Shown piece after piece: positions 26,222-37,925 of a stretch of DNA of 41,192 nt; the stretch's first letter is position 1, and every line of letters starts with the position of its first letter. Made by a program: the position numbers and the translations under genes. The notes under the pieces are model-generated. The model was not told the DNA's origin, searched no databases, and saw only the letters and a list, made by a program, of their open reading frames with translations. Source of the stretch: Comamonadaceae bacterium (lineage in GTDB: Bacteria > Pseudomonadota > Gammaproteobacteria > Burkholderiales > Burkholderiaceae_C); contig JAIXOX010000122.1 of assembly GCA_027486555.1 (NCBI GenBank), positions 1-41,192 of the forward strand, written 5' to 3'.

Positions 26222-27358
26222 TCAAAGTAAGTGGTTTTGTTTCGGACGAAGCCACCCAGCGAGCGCCCAATCTGCCAAAGCTTCTTTGGCATTTTTACTC
26301 AAGCTTTTGAATCCACCCGCTGACAGCTGACGAACATCGGCCAAATGACGCAAATTGGCAGCATCCTTTCCCCCAACACGGAAACTCTCACCATTGATGA
26401 AAATATGACGCTCGTCGTACATCATTTTGGTCCGACGATCCAATTGCACACCTGCCGACAAGTCGGGCTCATCGTCATGAGGGTCAAACCACACTTGAGC
26501 CTTGGACTCGGTCAGGTATTCGCCCAACAAGCTGTCGATCAAATGGGGATCATTCAAGGCCTTGGCAATCGCCCGCCTTGCAAATTCCCCCAAATCAGGG
26601 GGCATGGCAGCGGACGCGCTGACTGCGGGCTGTTTCGGGTCTCGGTACAGGGCATGGCCCACACCATCAAAGGCCTCATCGGCCAAGCCAAGCAACAACT
26701 CACGGGCCAACTCGCCCTCTTGGGGAGAACGAAAGCCGATCGACCAGGTCATGCATTCACCCACAGCCACGCCGTCATGGGCATATTTGGGCGGCAGGTA
26801 AAGCATGTCGCCGGCGTTGAGCACGAACTCTTCTTCTGCTTCAAAGTTTTGCAAAATCTTAAGCGGGACGTTCGGCTGCAGGCTGAAGTCTTTTTGACGA
26901 CCAATGCGCCATTTGCGCTGACCATGGGCTTGCAACAAGAACACATCGTAGCTGTCAAAGTGCGGCCCAACGCCCCCGCCATCGCTGGCGTAACTGATCA
27001 TCACATCATCAAGCCGTGCATCGGGCACAAAGCGAAACTGCTGCATCAGCGTGTGCACGCCATCGTGGTGCAAGTCGACGCCCTGCACCAAAAAGGTCCA
27101 TTTTTTTTGACTGAAAGGCGGCAAACTGCGTTTGGGGAAAGGGCCGTGCTTCATCTTCCAGCCTTTGACAGAGTCGATGATCAGGCGCGATTCAACCCCC
27201 TCCTCGCCCGCCAAAGCCACCAAGTCAGATCGGCCCACACAAGGTACAAAACCCGGGATCGCGTTGCGCACCAGCAAAGGTTTTTTCTGCCAATGGCGCT
27301 TCATGAATTGACTGGGTGTCAGGCCGCCCAGCAGGGGCAAGGGTTGTTCTGTGTTCAT
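26222..27358 (-). CDS. roxA: Ribosomal protein L16 arginine hydroxylase (YcfD/RoxA, JmjC-type cupin)
   Basis: 2-oxoglutarate/Fe(II)-dependent oxygenase that hydroxylates an arginine of ribosomal protein L16 in E. coli. It has 378 residues. The iron triad is visible: His133 and Asp135 in GPHFDSYDVFLLQ, and His194 in PPKYAHDGVAVG. The N-terminal LGGLTPSQFMKRHWQKKPLL and the middle YASDGGGVGPHFDSYD are family hallmarks, followed by a winged-helix-like C-terminal region (about 240-378). It is divergent from the SlyD-like gene with 86 bases between the starts. L16 is inferred as the target from the E. coli homologue. Confidence 0.93.
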   Translation of the reverse strand: MNTEQPLPLLGGLTPSQFMKRHWQKKPLLVRNAIPGFVPCVGRSDLVALAGEEGVESRLIIDSVKGWKMKHGPFPKRSLPPFSQKKWTFLVQGVDLHHDGVHTLMQQFRFVPDARLDDVMISYASDGGGVGPHFDSYDVFLLQAHGQRKWRIGRQKDFSLQPNVPLKILQNFEAEEEFVLNAGDMLYLPPKYAHDGVAVGECMTWSIGFRSPQEGELARELLLGLADEAFDGVGHALYRDPKQPAVSASAAMPPDLGEFARRAIAKALNDPHLIDSLLGEYLTESKAQVWFDPHDDEPDLSAGVQLDRRTKMMYDERHIFINGESFRVGGKDAANLRHLADVRQLSAGGFKSLSKNAKEALADWALAGWLRPKQNHLL

Positions 27359-27444
27359 TTATCATTTCCTTTGAAGTCAACATTGAGCGACTTCTTCAAA
27401 GCACAAGCGGCCAAAACCGGCCGCCAAACTGCGACAATTGTCCT

Positions 27445-27978
27445 ATGGAAATCAAGACACCTTCTGTGGTCGCACTGACCTGGACACTCAAAGACACGCT
27501 GGGCGAAACTCTGGACACCTTGGACGAACCCGTCGAATTTTTCATTGGCGGCCAGGATTTGCTGCCCAAAATCGAAGAAGCCCTGCAAGGCCACGAAAAA
27601 GGCGCCAAGCTCGACCTGCACTTGGAGCCCGAAGACGCTTTTGGTGACTTCGACGAGCGACTGCTGTTTCTGGAACCCCTTTTGCTGTTCCCTGAAGGCT
27701 TGGAAGAAGGCCTGACCATTGAAGGCACCGCCTTGCCCGCAGGCTGCAACCCTGATGCGCCGCGCAATGTGCTCTATACCGTGACCGAAATCTATCCCGA
27801 ACATGCGGTGTTGGATGGTAACCACCCGCTGTCGGGCATTGCTTTGCGCTTGAGTCTTAAAGTGGCGTCGGTTCGTGAGCCCACCGAAGCCGAAGTGGGC
27901 AGCGGCAGCTGCGGCACCGGGTTTTTCAAAATCGAGGTGGGCGATGAAGGCTTGCCCACGGACCACACACTTCACTGA
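27445..27978 (+). CDS. FKBP-type peptidyl-prolyl isomerase, SlyD-like
   Basis: Cytoplasmic prolyl isomerase/chaperone; 177 residues. The split FKBP domain reads VVALTWTLKDTLGETLD, then FFIGGQDLLPKIEEALQGHE. An insert-in-flap chaperone domain starts at LHLEPEDAFGDFDERLLF and the FKBP part resumes near HPLSGIALRLSLKVASVREP. The tail has an SGSCGTGFF-type segment but no His-rich metal-binding extension like that of E. coli SlyD, so nickel binding is unlikely. The ATG at 27445 gives the standard start; the longer frame upstream overlaps the roxA start region. It is convergent with dut. Confidence 0.88.
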   Translation: MEIKTPSVVALTWTLKDTLGETLDTLDEPVEFFIGGQDLLPKIEEALQGHEKGAKLDLHLEPEDAFGDFDERLLFLEPLLLFPEGLEEGLTIEGTALPAGCNPDAPRNVLYTVTEIYPEHAVLDGNHPLSGIALRLSLKVASVREPTEAEVGSGSCGTGFFKIEVGDEGLPTDHTLH

Positions 27979-28085
27979 TGCTTCAGGGTCATGGTCTCAT
28001 ACGCGGATTGGCGCTCGTGGGTCCAAGGTTTGAAGTCGGTGACCCCGACAATCCTCACGGGTTCGCGACCTTGCAGCTCAAGCAC
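27972..28085 (-). other. Uncertain 37-codon frame between slyD-like gene and dut
   Basis: Directly after the dut stop, the minus strand has an open frame with a GTG at 28085. The predicted peptide (VLELQGREPVRIVGVTDF, then KPWTHERQSAYETM) has a composition more like a real protein than a random frame. No ribosome site is visible, and its stop lies inside the end of the SlyD-like gene. It may be the tail of a decayed gene or a small ORF following dut, or chance. No homologue is recognised. Confidence 0.2.
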
Positions 28086-28102
28086 AGAGCTGTCGCATGG
28101 AC

Positions 28103-28552
28103 TTATTTATTACCCGTCGAGCCGTAACCCCCCTCTGCGCGCTCGCTGGGTGCATCAAATTCAGTCACCACATTGAACCTGGCCTGCACCACCGGCACGA
28201 TGACCATCTGCGCGATGCGTTCCATGGGCTCGATGGTGAAGGGCACGACGCTGCGGTTCCAGGCGCTGATCATCAGCTGGCCTTGGTAATCACTGTCAAT
28301 CAAGCCCACCAGATTGCCCAGCACGATGCCGTGCTTGTGGCCCAAACCGGAACGCGGCAGCAGCATGGCGGCGTACCCCGCGTCTTTCAGGTGAACAGCA
28401 ATGCCCGTGGGCACCAGTTGCCAAGCGTTGGGTTGCAGGGTCAACGGGGCATCCAGACAGGCACGCAAATCCAGCCCTGCACTGCCAGTGGTGGCATACG
28501 CCGGGAGCTGATCGGCCATTCGGGCGTCAATGATTTTGAGGTCGATGTTCAT
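28103..28552 (-). CDS. dut: Deoxyuridine 5'-triphosphate nucleotidohydrolase
   Basis: Hydrolyses dUTP to dUMP and pyrophosphate, keeping uracil out of DNA and feeding dTMP synthesis; trimeric, cytoplasmic. It has 149 residues, the usual size. The five dUTPase motifs are in order: [47 protein letters not shown] and [10 protein letters not shown] near the C-terminus. The ATG at 28552 gives the standard MNIDLKIID start; further in-frame codons upstream overlap the coaBC end. coaBC precedes it by 25 bases on the same strand, a pairing also found in E. coli. Confidence 0.97.
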   Translation of the reverse strand: MNIDLKIIDARMADQLPAYATTGSAGLDLRACLDAPLTLQPNAWQLVPTGIAVHLKDAGYAAMLLPRSGLGHKHGIVLGNLVGLIDSDYQGQLMISAWNRSVVPFTIEPMERIAQMVIVPVVQARFNVVTEFDAPSERAEGGYGSTGNK

Positions 28553-28577
28553 GTGAGGTTGGGCGTTGGCTTGAGGT

Positions 28578-29837
28578 TCATTCGCTGAGCGCTGAACGCT
28601 CAACGCCATGCCCTGAATCATCCTGACGATTCAAACGGGTGGCGATATCGGCGATCAGGTCCACGGCCAGCTTTTGCTTGCTGGCGTGCGGCATTTCGTA
28701 GGCACCTGTTTCATCGACCAGCAGCAAGGCGTTGTCGTCTTGCCCGAAAGTGGACGGGCCAATATTGCCCACCAAGAGCGGCACACCCTTGCGAATGCGC
28801 TTGGCCGAGGCATGGGCCAGCAAATCATGGCTTTCGGCAGCGAAACCGACACAAAACAACTCACCAGACACGGCACGGGGAGAATGCGCTACCAAGGCCA
28901 AAATATCCGAGTTTTCAACGAAACTCATCTTGGGGGTTTCTCCTGATCCATCTTTTTTGATTTTTTGATCAGCAGAACTCGCCGGACGCCAATCGGCCAC
29001 AGCAGCTGTCGAAATGAACACCTGAGCCACATCCACATAGGGCTGCACCGCCTCCAACATTTGCCGTGCAGACCGCACATCCACCCGCTTGACGCCTCTG
29101 GGTGTTGCAAGGCTGACTGGGCCTGCGATCAAGGTCACATCGGCTCCTGCCAGTCGAGCTGCACGGGCAATGGCAAAACCCATCTTGCCACTCGACAAAT
29201 TGGTGATGCCGCGTACCGGATCAATCGCCTCATAGGTCGGCCCGGCCGTGACCAGCACTTGCTTGCCCGCCATCACTTTGGGCGTAAAAAAAGCTTCGAG
29301 TTCTTCAAGAATCTCATCGGCTTCAAGCATGCGCCCGTCACCAGTTTCGCCACAAGCCTGATCGCCCTGCCCCACATCCAGCACATGGATGCCGTCGGCC
29401 TTGAGTTGCGCCATATTGCGCTGCGTGGCTGGGTTGGCCCACATTTCGCGGTTCATGGCCGGGGCCACAATCAGCGGCACCTTGTCCATCGGCCGTGCCA
29501 AGCACATGAGGCTGAGCAACTCGTCGGCACCTCCATGAAGCAGCTTGGACATGAAGTCGGCACTGGCCGGGGCCACCACAATCGCATCGGCCTCGCGGCT
29601 CAAATTGATGTGGGCCATGTTGTTGGCTTCCCGAGGGTCCCACTGCGAGGTGTAAACCCGCCTGCCTGACAGCGCCTGCAAGGTAACGGCCGTCATGAAT
29701 TGCTCGGCCGCCTCGGTCATCACCACTTGCACAGTAACGCCCGCTTTGACCAAAGCGCGGCAGAGCTCAGCCGATTTGAAGGCAGCGATGCCGCCCGACA
29801 AGCCAAGAACGATGTGTTTTCCACTCAATGTACTCAT
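28578..29837 (-). CDS. coaBC: Bifunctional phosphopantothenoylcysteine decarboxylase/synthetase
   Basis: Makes 4'-phosphopantetheine from 4'-phosphopantothenate and cysteine in coenzyme A synthesis. It has 419 residues. The N-terminal flavoprotein CoaC half (about 1-190) has the FMN site [14 protein letters not shown], catalytic His76 in MAHINLS, the PAMNREMW motif (126-133) and the substrate-recognition Cys162 in [11 protein letters not shown]. The CoaB half (about 190-400) has [20 protein letters not shown] and the [10 protein letters not shown] and KIKKDG motifs. The start [19 protein letters not shown] is standard. It is transcribed with dut downstream. Confidence 0.97.
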   Translation of the reverse strand: MSTLSGKHIVLGLSGGIAAFKSAELCRALVKAGVTVQVVMTEAAEQFMTAVTLQALSGRRVYTSQWDPREANNMAHINLSREADAIVVAPASADFMSKLLHGGADELLSLMCLARPMDKVPLIVAPAMNREMWANPATQRNMAQLKADGIHVLDVGQGDQACGETGDGRMLEADEILEELEAFFTPKVMAGKQVLVTAGPTYEAIDPVRGITNLSSGKMGFAIARAARLAGADVTLIAGPVSLATPRGVKRVDVRSARQMLEAVQPYVDVAQVFISTAAVADWRPASSADQKIKKDGSGETPKMSFVENSDILALVAHSPRAVSGELFCVGFAAESHDLLAHASAKRIRKGVPLLVGNIGPSTFGQDDNALLLVDETGAYEMPHASKQKLAVDLIADIATRLNRQDDSGHGVERSALSE

Positions 29838-29968
29838 GACTGGAAATGTATCAGAGCGGGAACTCGGTATTGTTCACCCACATGACGCACAAAACGCCTC
29901 CCAACGACCAAGTGCAAGCCTGGATTTTCAAGCACTTGATCATGGCGGGCAGCCCCCACGACATGGGC

Positions 29969-31195
29969 TCAGTGAGGTCGACGGTGCCTGCGCAAATGCA
30001 TGACCGCCAGCGCCAGCGATGCCACCTGCAATACCGCACAAAAGAAAAACGGTGCGCCCATTCGCCAGTTACCTTGGGGCAAGTGCGACACCATGGCCAG
30101 CAAGGGGGCTCCCAATATGGGGGCCACCACCGCCATCAAACTGCTCAGCGCACTGACCGCGCCCATGGTCTGGCCCTGGCTTTTGCTGTCGGCGGCCGAT
30201 GAAATCATGCTTTGCACCGAAGCGTTCACCGTACCGCCCAGCAAGTTCAAGGCAATCACGGCGTACATCATCCAGCCTTCTGTGGCTGCGCCCCACAGCG
30301 TGTAAGCAAGGACAGATGAAATCAACCCCATGATGGCCAACTTGGGTGGGGCATAGCGCTTGAGCAAACGGCCCATCAAGACGCCTTGCACCAACACCGC
30401 CACCATGCCCACCACGGCCAGCGACCAGCCGTTTTCGCTGGGGCCCCAGCCGAACTTGAAGCTGTTGTAAAGCACCCAAACTGTGTACAACACAAACTGT
30501 GCCAACGCACTGAACGCCACCACACCCACCAAGGGCCCAACGCCCTTCAATTGCCCCAGCTTGCGCAAAGAACTGGCCGGATTGGCCGAGCGCCAACTGA
30601 AGGCTTTGCGCTGCGCGGCGGGCAGCGACTCGGGCAGGACAAAGTAGCCATACAAGCCGTTCAGCAAAGTGAGGCCCCCGGCCACATAAAACGGCAGATG
30701 AAGATCAATCGCCCCCAGCAAACCACCCATCACCGGCCCCACGATGAAGCCCAAGCCCATCATGGCACCCAGCAAGCCAAAGCGCTTGGCCCGGTCTTGC
30801 GGCGCAGAAATGTCGGCCACATAAGCGTTGGCAATGGCCGCGTTGGCCTGCATGGCGCCGCCCAGCGTGCGCACTGCAATCAAACCCCACAACGTGGTGC
30901 TCATGGCGGTGCCAAAAAAGCTCACGCCCAGCCCCATGAAACCCAGCAGCAGCACCGGTCTGCGCCCATAACGGTCTGACAAAGCGCCCAGCACGGGTGC
31001 TGCCAGAAAATTGGAGAGCCCAAATGCCACAGCCGTCACGCCATACCAATACGCCTGGTCGGCCTGGTTGACCGAAAAACTGCCCACCAGTGCGGGCAAA
31101 ACCGGAATGATCACCCCAATCGCGGCCATGTCGATCAACACGGCCAACATGATGAAAGGCATGGCGGCCTCTCGGGAACGGAACTTTTCAAGCAT
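29969..31195 (-). CDS. MFS efflux transporter, TetA-like (DHA1) type
   Basis: Inner-membrane proton-coupled exporter; 408 residues, about twelve helices. The motif-A loop LGALSDRYGRRPVLLLGFMG, the N-terminal IDMAAIGVIIPVLPALVGSF and the motif-C-like GLGFIVGPVMGGLLG match the tetracycline-efflux branch (TetA of Gram-negatives). Comparable chromosomal homologues often export other compounds, so resistance should not be assumed. The ATG at 31195 overlaps the end of the DUF2239 gene by eight bases, so the two are co-transcribed. No tetR gene is adjacent. Confidence 0.88.
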   Translation of the reverse strand: MLEKFRSREAAMPFIMLAVLIDMAAIGVIIPVLPALVGSFSVNQADQAYWYGVTAVAFGLSNFLAAPVLGALSDRYGRRPVLLLGFMGLGVSFFGTAMSTTLWGLIAVRTLGGAMQANAAIANAYVADISAPQDRAKRFGLLGAMMGLGFIVGPVMGGLLGAIDLHLPFYVAGGLTLLNGLYGYFVLPESLPAAQRKAFSWRSANPASSLRKLGQLKGVGPLVGVVAFSALAQFVLYTVWVLYNSFKFGWGPSENGWSLAVVGMVAVLVQGVLMGRLLKRYAPPKLAIMGLISSVLAYTLWGAATEGWMMYAVIALNLLGGTVNASVQSMISSAADSKSQGQTMGAVSALSSLMAVVAPILGAPLLAMVSHLPQGNWRMGAPFFFCAVLQVASLALAVMHLRRHRRPH

Positions 31196-31895
31196 GGGGC
31201 AACTCCGGGGAATGGGGGGCGTCTAAAGGTATCCAGGCCGCTTGGGCCAAGTGATGCAAATGGTTTTGGATGTCTTGCGGCCAAGGCGTCAGCAAAGCCT
31301 CAAAGCGCAAACGATCAGCGGCAAACAAGGCGCGAGCTGCTTCTTCAAAGCCTTCTAGGCAACCCGCCATGGCCGACATGAAGCGGTATGTGGCCTGCTG
31401 CGACAGGCGGCACTGGTCTTGCAACTGGCTTTCTTTGAGGGCTTGCTCGACCAGTTTGCGCAAAGCCACCGAAGCCCCGCCGGGCTGGCCGCTTAACCAA
31501 GCCCAGTGGCGCGGCAACAATGTCACCTCTCGCGCCACGACGCCCAGCTTGGGGCGGCCAGGGCCTGACTTGGCCAATATGGGGGATTTAATGGTTGAGC
31601 CAGTGGCAGGCGCTGCTGTGACCCATGTGCCATCAACAGGCTTTGTAGAGCCCGCCAGCACAGCGGGGTAAGACAAGGCCAACCTCCTCAGCACCTCTTG
31701 TGGCGTGCCCCCCAGGTCCAAATCCAACACCTCACTGCTGCATGCGTTAAAAACCATGAACCGCGCCAAAGGCCGCGCTTCGCTCGCCACCTTGACCTGC
31801 AAAGCCACTTGGACCAGCCCACCGTGGGCCAAGCAACGGTTGCCTTCGAAGGCAATGAATTCAAGAGGGAATGGGTCAATGCTTGGCGGACTCAA
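31188..31895 (-). CDS. DUF2239 family protein
   Basis: Conserved protein of unknown function; 235 residues, a normal length for DUF2239. Family features are FIAFEGNRCLAHGGLVQVAL near the N-terminus, the GRPKLGVVAREVTLLPRHWA segment, WLSGQPGGASVALRKLVEQA, and a helical C-terminal part (ATYRFMSAMAGCLEGFEEAA). The GRPKLGV block has a DNA-binding-like basic look, but no activity is established. No in-frame ATG exists near the N-terminus; TTG at 31895 is chosen because a GGAAG ribosome site lies six bases before it and it keeps the conserved start of the domain. It overlaps the MFS gene, so the pair forms an operon driven by the dyad-containing promoter upstream. Confidence 0.88.
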   Translation of the reverse strand: MSPPSIDPFPLEFIAFEGNRCLAHGGLVQVALQVKVASEARPLARFMVFNACSSEVLDLDLGGTPQEVLRRLALSYPAVLAGSTKPVDGTWVTAAPATGSTIKSPILAKSGPGRPKLGVVAREVTLLPRHWAWLSGQPGGASVALRKLVEQALKESQLQDQCRLSQQATYRFMSAMAGCLEGFEEAARALFAADRLRFEALLTPWPQDIQNHLHHLAQAAWIPLDAPHSPELPHA

Positions 31896-31921
31896 GTGAC
31901 GCTTCCAATCGAAAATCCCTA

Positions 31922-31955
31922 ATTATACCCGGATTAAATAAAATTACCCGGGTAA
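31922..31955 (-). promoter_or_regulatory. Promoter and CCGGGTA operator dyads of the DUF2239-MFS operon
   Basis: On the minus strand a perfect TATAAT (31922-31927) lies 27 bases before the TTG start. A perfect palindrome TTACCCGGGTAA (31944-31955) covers the -35 position, where no TTGACA-like box exists. A second, imperfect copy with the same CCGGGTA half-site (31926-31935) overlaps the -10 box. The copies are 19 bases apart, close to two helical turns, which suits a dimeric repressor or activator binding side by side. Confidence 0.6.
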
Positions 31956-33872
<1,917 letters not shown>

Positions 33873-33894
33873 AGCGCCACTTAAAGGACACCCC

Positions 33895-34749
33895 ATGAAA
33901 CTTTGCGGATTCGACGTTGGCCTGAACCACCCCTTCTTTTTGATCGCGGGCACCTGCTCCATCGAAGGTCTGGAGATGTCCATTGAGGTGGCGGGGCGCT
34001 TGAAAGAGGCTTGCTCGGAGCTGGGCATTCCGCTCATTTACAAAGGCTCGTTCGACAAGGCCAACCGCTCCTCAGGGAATACCCAACGTGGTGTGGGCCT
34101 CGACGCGGGCCTGAAGATCTTGGACGAGGTGCGCCGCCAAATTGGCGTGCCCATCCTGACCGATGTGCACGACGAGTCACAGGTCAAAACCGTGGCCAGC
34201 GTGGTCGATGTGCTGCAAACCCCCGCCTTTTTGTGCAGACAGACCGACTTCATTCGCGCTGTGGCGCAGTCGGGCAAGCCGGTCAACATCAAGAAGGGGC
34301 AATTTTTGGCCCCTTGGGACATGAAAAACGTGATCGACAAGGCCAGATCCGCTGCACGCGAAGTGGGTTTGCCCGAAGACAACTTTTTGGCCTGCGAGCG
34401 CGGCGTGAGCTTTGGTTACAACAACTTGGTGGCCGACATGACCAGCCTCGCCGAAATGCGCAAGACCGGCGCACCGGTGGTGTTTGACGTGACCCACTCG
34501 GTGCAAAAGCCTGGCGGCCAAGGCACCAGCAGCGGCGGCGCGCGCGAGATGGTGCCGGTGCTGGCCCGTGCAGGCGTGGCCGTGGGCGTGGCAGGTCTGT
34601 TCATGGAAACACACCCCAAACCCTCAGAGGCTTGGTCCGATGGCCCCAACGCGGTGCCGCTGGGCAAAATGAAAGCCTTGCTCGAGACGCTGGTGCAGCT
34701 CGATGCCGTGACCAAGAAAAACCCATTTTTAGAGGATGACTTCTCATGA
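33895..34749 (+). CDS. kdsA: 3-deoxy-8-phosphooctulonate synthase (KDO8P synthase)
   Basis: Condenses phosphoenolpyruvate with arabinose 5-phosphate to make KDO 8-phosphate for the lipopolysaccharide inner core; cytoplasmic TIM barrel. It has 284 residues. Motifs are [32 protein letters not shown], the [11 protein letters not shown] loop, [16 protein letters not shown] and [20 protein letters not shown]. The ATG at 33895 follows taaaggacacccc, a clear ribosome site. It is 22 bases after pyrG, and its stop overlaps the next start (ATGA). Confidence 0.98.
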   Translation: MKLCGFDVGLNHPFFLIAGTCSIEGLEMSIEVAGRLKEACSELGIPLIYKGSFDKANRSSGNTQRGVGLDAGLKILDEVRRQIGVPILTDVHDESQVKTVASVVDVLQTPAFLCRQTDFIRAVAQSGKPVNIKKGQFLAPWDMKNVIDKARSAAREVGLPEDNFLACERGVSFGYNNLVADMTSLAEMRKTGAPVVFDVTHSVQKPGGQGTSSGGAREMVPVLARAGVAVGVAGLFMETHPKPSEAWSDGPNAVPLGKMKALLETLVQLDAVTKKNPFLEDDFS

Positions 34750-35033
34750 GCGGTTACATCATTGCCCACGTCCAAGTGAGCAACCCCACCCAATACGAAG
34801 AATACAAAAAGTGGTCCACCGCCGCCATGAAAACGGCAGGTGCCGAAGTGTGTGTGCGCGGCGGCCAGGTGCAAGTGCTTGAAGGCGACTGGGCACCGGA
34901 GCGCATTGTCATCCTCAAGTTCCCCTCGTTCGAGGCTGCCAAGGCCTTTTACGAACTGCCCGAATACCTGAAAGCCCGCGAGGCGCGCGAAGGTGCCGCC
35001 ATCATGCGCATGGTGGCCGTCGAAGGCGTTTGA
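34746..35033 (+). CDS. DUF1330 domain protein
   Basis: Small dimeric alpha/beta (ferredoxin-like) cytoplasmic protein of unknown function; 95 residues. Typical family residues are [20 protein letters not shown] at the start, [20 protein letters not shown] in the middle, then [17 protein letters not shown]. Its start overlaps the kdsA stop as ATGA, and it lies between kdsA and eno, an arrangement shared by related Burkholderiales. The context gives no obvious role in LPS or glycolysis. Confidence 0.92.
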   Translation: MSGYIIAHVQVSNPTQYEEYKKWSTAAMKTAGAEVCVRGGQVQVLEGDWAPERIVILKFPSFEAAKAFYELPEYLKAREAREGAAIMRMVAVEGV

Positions 35034-35073
35034 GCCCTGCGCTTTCAAGACCTGTTTTATTTTTTTAATTTGA

Positions 35074-36369
<1,296 letters not shown>

Positions 36370-36373
36370 GTGA

Positions 36374-36655
36374 TTGAGCGTGGGCAAGCGCCTGTTACCT
36401 GTTCTGTTGATCGTTTTGCTGTTGGTCATGCAAGCACAACTGTGGTTCGGGCGCGGAAGTTTGACCCATGTCTCAGAACTTCGGGCAGAGCTGGAACGAC
36501 AAAAAGCGTCCAACGATGACGCTCGGCGCAAGATCGACCAACTCAGTGCAGAAGTCAATGACTTGAAGGAGGGCCTGAACATGGTCGAAGAGCGTGCTCG
36601 AAGTGAACTGGGCATGGTCAAACCCCATGAAATTCTGGTGCAACTGGCCAAATGA
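36374..36655 (+). CDS. ftsB: Cell division protein FtsB
   Basis: Bitopic inner-membrane protein that, with FtsL and FtsQ, regulates septal peptidoglycan synthesis. It has 93 residues: a short N-terminus, one membrane helix (about 6-24, LLPVLLIVLLLVMQAQLWFG), then a coiled coil (LRAELERQKASNDDARRKID) and the conserved ERARSELGMVKPHEILVQ end. The start is uncertain: TTG at 36374 or GTG at 36380 (two codons later) both lie right after the eno stop, and no ATG is available. Position after eno is the classical ftsB context. The stop overlaps the pnuC start. Confidence 0.93.
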   Translation: MSVGKRLLPVLLIVLLLVMQAQLWFGRGSLTHVSELRAELERQKASNDDARRKIDQLSAEVNDLKEGLNMVEERARSELGMVKPHEILVQLAK

Positions 36656-37224
36656 TCTCTGCCACTGAGGTCATCGGTTTCCTTTTGGGTTTGGCAATGG
36701 TCCTGTGCAGCATCCGGGAACTGCATTGGAGCTGGCCACTGGCCATCCTCAGCGCCCTGCTCTACTTTTTTGTATTCAAGGACAGCCTGCTGTATGGCGA
36801 AGCCGGCTTGCAACTGGTGTTCATTGCTTTGGCTTTGTGGGGCTGGTGGCAATGGCTGCGTCAAGGTGAAGATGCGCAGCCTGCATTGGTGATACAGCGT
36901 TTGACCGCGCGTGGCTGGTGGGGAGTGCTGGTCGCCAGCGCTGTGTTGTGGCCCACGCTGGCCCTGTTGTTGCAGCACTTCACCGACTCCGATGTCGCCT
37001 GGTGGGACGCCTTGCCCACAGCCCTGAGCTTGGTAGGACAGGCCTTGCTGGGGCGCAAATACATTGAAAACTGGCTCGTCTGGCTGGTGGTCAACACCAT
37101 CAGTGTGGCGCTGTTTGCCCACAAAGGACTTTGGCTGACTTGTGTGTTGTATGGGCTGTTCACGCTCATGAGCGTATGGGGTTGGCGCGAGTGGCAAGCC
37201 CGACTGAAGGCAGCACAAGCTTGA
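36652..37224 (+). CDS. pnuC: PnuC-type nicotinamide riboside transporter
   Basis: Inner-membrane facilitator for nicotinamide riboside of the PnuC (SWEET-like fold) family; 190 residues with about seven helices. Family marks are IGFLLGLAMVLCSIRELHWS followed by WPLAILSALLYFFVFKDSLL, the aromatic LALWGWWQWLR motif, and ENWLVWLVVNTISVALF near the C-terminus with substrate-contact Trp/Asn. The ATG at 36652 overlaps the ftsB stop. Its own stop overlaps the TTG start of the NadR-like kinase. Transport by PnuC needs intracellular phosphorylation to trap the riboside, so the kinase next door makes biochemical sense. Confidence 0.92.
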   Translation: MISATEVIGFLLGLAMVLCSIRELHWSWPLAILSALLYFFVFKDSLLYGEAGLQLVFIALALWGWWQWLRQGEDAQPALVIQRLTARGWWGVLVASAVLWPTLALLLQHFTDSDVAWWDALPTALSLVGQALLGRKYIENWLVWLVVNTISVALFAHKGLWLTCVLYGLFTLMSVWGWREWQARLKAAQA

Positions 37225-37886
37225 ATGCCCAACGCATTGCCATCGTTGGCGCCGAAAGCACCGGCAAGTCCTGTTTGTCGCAAGCCTTGAGCGCAGTGAT
37301 GCGCATGCGTGGGCAAACGGTGCACTCTGTGGATGAAGTCTTGCGCGAATGGTGCGACCGTGAAGGCCGCACCCCACAGCACCATGAGCAAGCGGGCATT
37401 GCGCAAGCGCAAGCCCAGGCCGTGGAACAGGCACCGTCCGGCTGGGTCATTTCAGACACCACACCCCTGATGACGGCCGTCTACAGCCACTTGCTGTTTG
37501 AGGATGAGCGCCTCTACCCCATGGCTTTGGCGCATCAGGCCTTGTACGACCACACCCTGATCATGGGTCTGGACTTGCCTTGGGTGGCCGATGGCCTGCA
37601 GCGCGATGGCCCGCATGTGCGCGGCCCGGTGGACACCCTGGTGCGCCAGGCACTGGACAAAGCAGGCATCAGCTACCGCGTGGTCTACGGACAAGGCCAC
37701 CAACGGCTCAACAATGCCCTGCTGGCTTTGGGTCTGCCTGGCGAAGACAGTGCCGCCCGCATGGTCCGCGAAAACGCACAATTTGCCATCAACCAGGGCC
37801 GCACGGTGTGGCAGTGCAACGAATGCAGCGACCCCGAGTGCGAACACAAGCTGTTCACGGGTCTGCTGGCCAAGCGGTCAACTTGA
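37221..37886 (+). CDS. NadR-like P-loop ribosylnicotinamide kinase with C-terminal Cys/His motif
   Basis: Predicted ATPase/kinase that phosphorylates nicotinamide riboside to NMN, trapping it after PnuC uptake; 221 residues. Walker A is GAESTGKS (10-17). A DEVLREW segment and the ISDTTPLMTAVYSH motif match the NadR kinase domain; the NMN adenylyltransferase domain and HTH of E. coli NadR are absent. The last 25 residues carry Cys199, Cys202, Cys207 and His209 (CNECSDPECEH), a likely metal site that I do not associate with E. coli NadR. TTG at 37221 is chosen because it overlaps the pnuC stop and follows GAAGG; no suitable in-frame ATG exists after the P-loop. The riboside substrate is inferred from context. 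Confidence 0.82.
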   Translation: MNAQRIAIVGAESTGKSCLSQALSAVMRMRGQTVHSVDEVLREWCDREGRTPQHHEQAGIAQAQAQAVEQAPSGWVISDTTPLMTAVYSHLLFEDERLYPMALAHQALYDHTLIMGLDLPWVADGLQRDGPHVRGPVDTLVRQALDKAGISYRVVYGQGHQRLNNALLALGLPGEDSAARMVRENAQFAINQGRTVWQCNECSDPECEHKLFTGLLAKRST

Positions 37887-37925
37887 TCCTGCAGGTCGGC
37901 GCCATCGACCTCGACCGAACCCCTC

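Noticed and set aside
29846..29968. Plus-strand frame between coaBC and the MFS gene (MTHKTPPNDQVQAWIF...)
   Set aside because: The start of the frame looks mildly protein-like, but it runs antisense into the MFS gene with no recognisable domain or ribosome site.
29969..31195. TetA-like MFS protein as a tetracycline resistance gene
   Set aside because: It lacks a linked tetR and any mobile context and is operonic with DUF2239, so a chromosomal exporter of unknown substrate is more likely.
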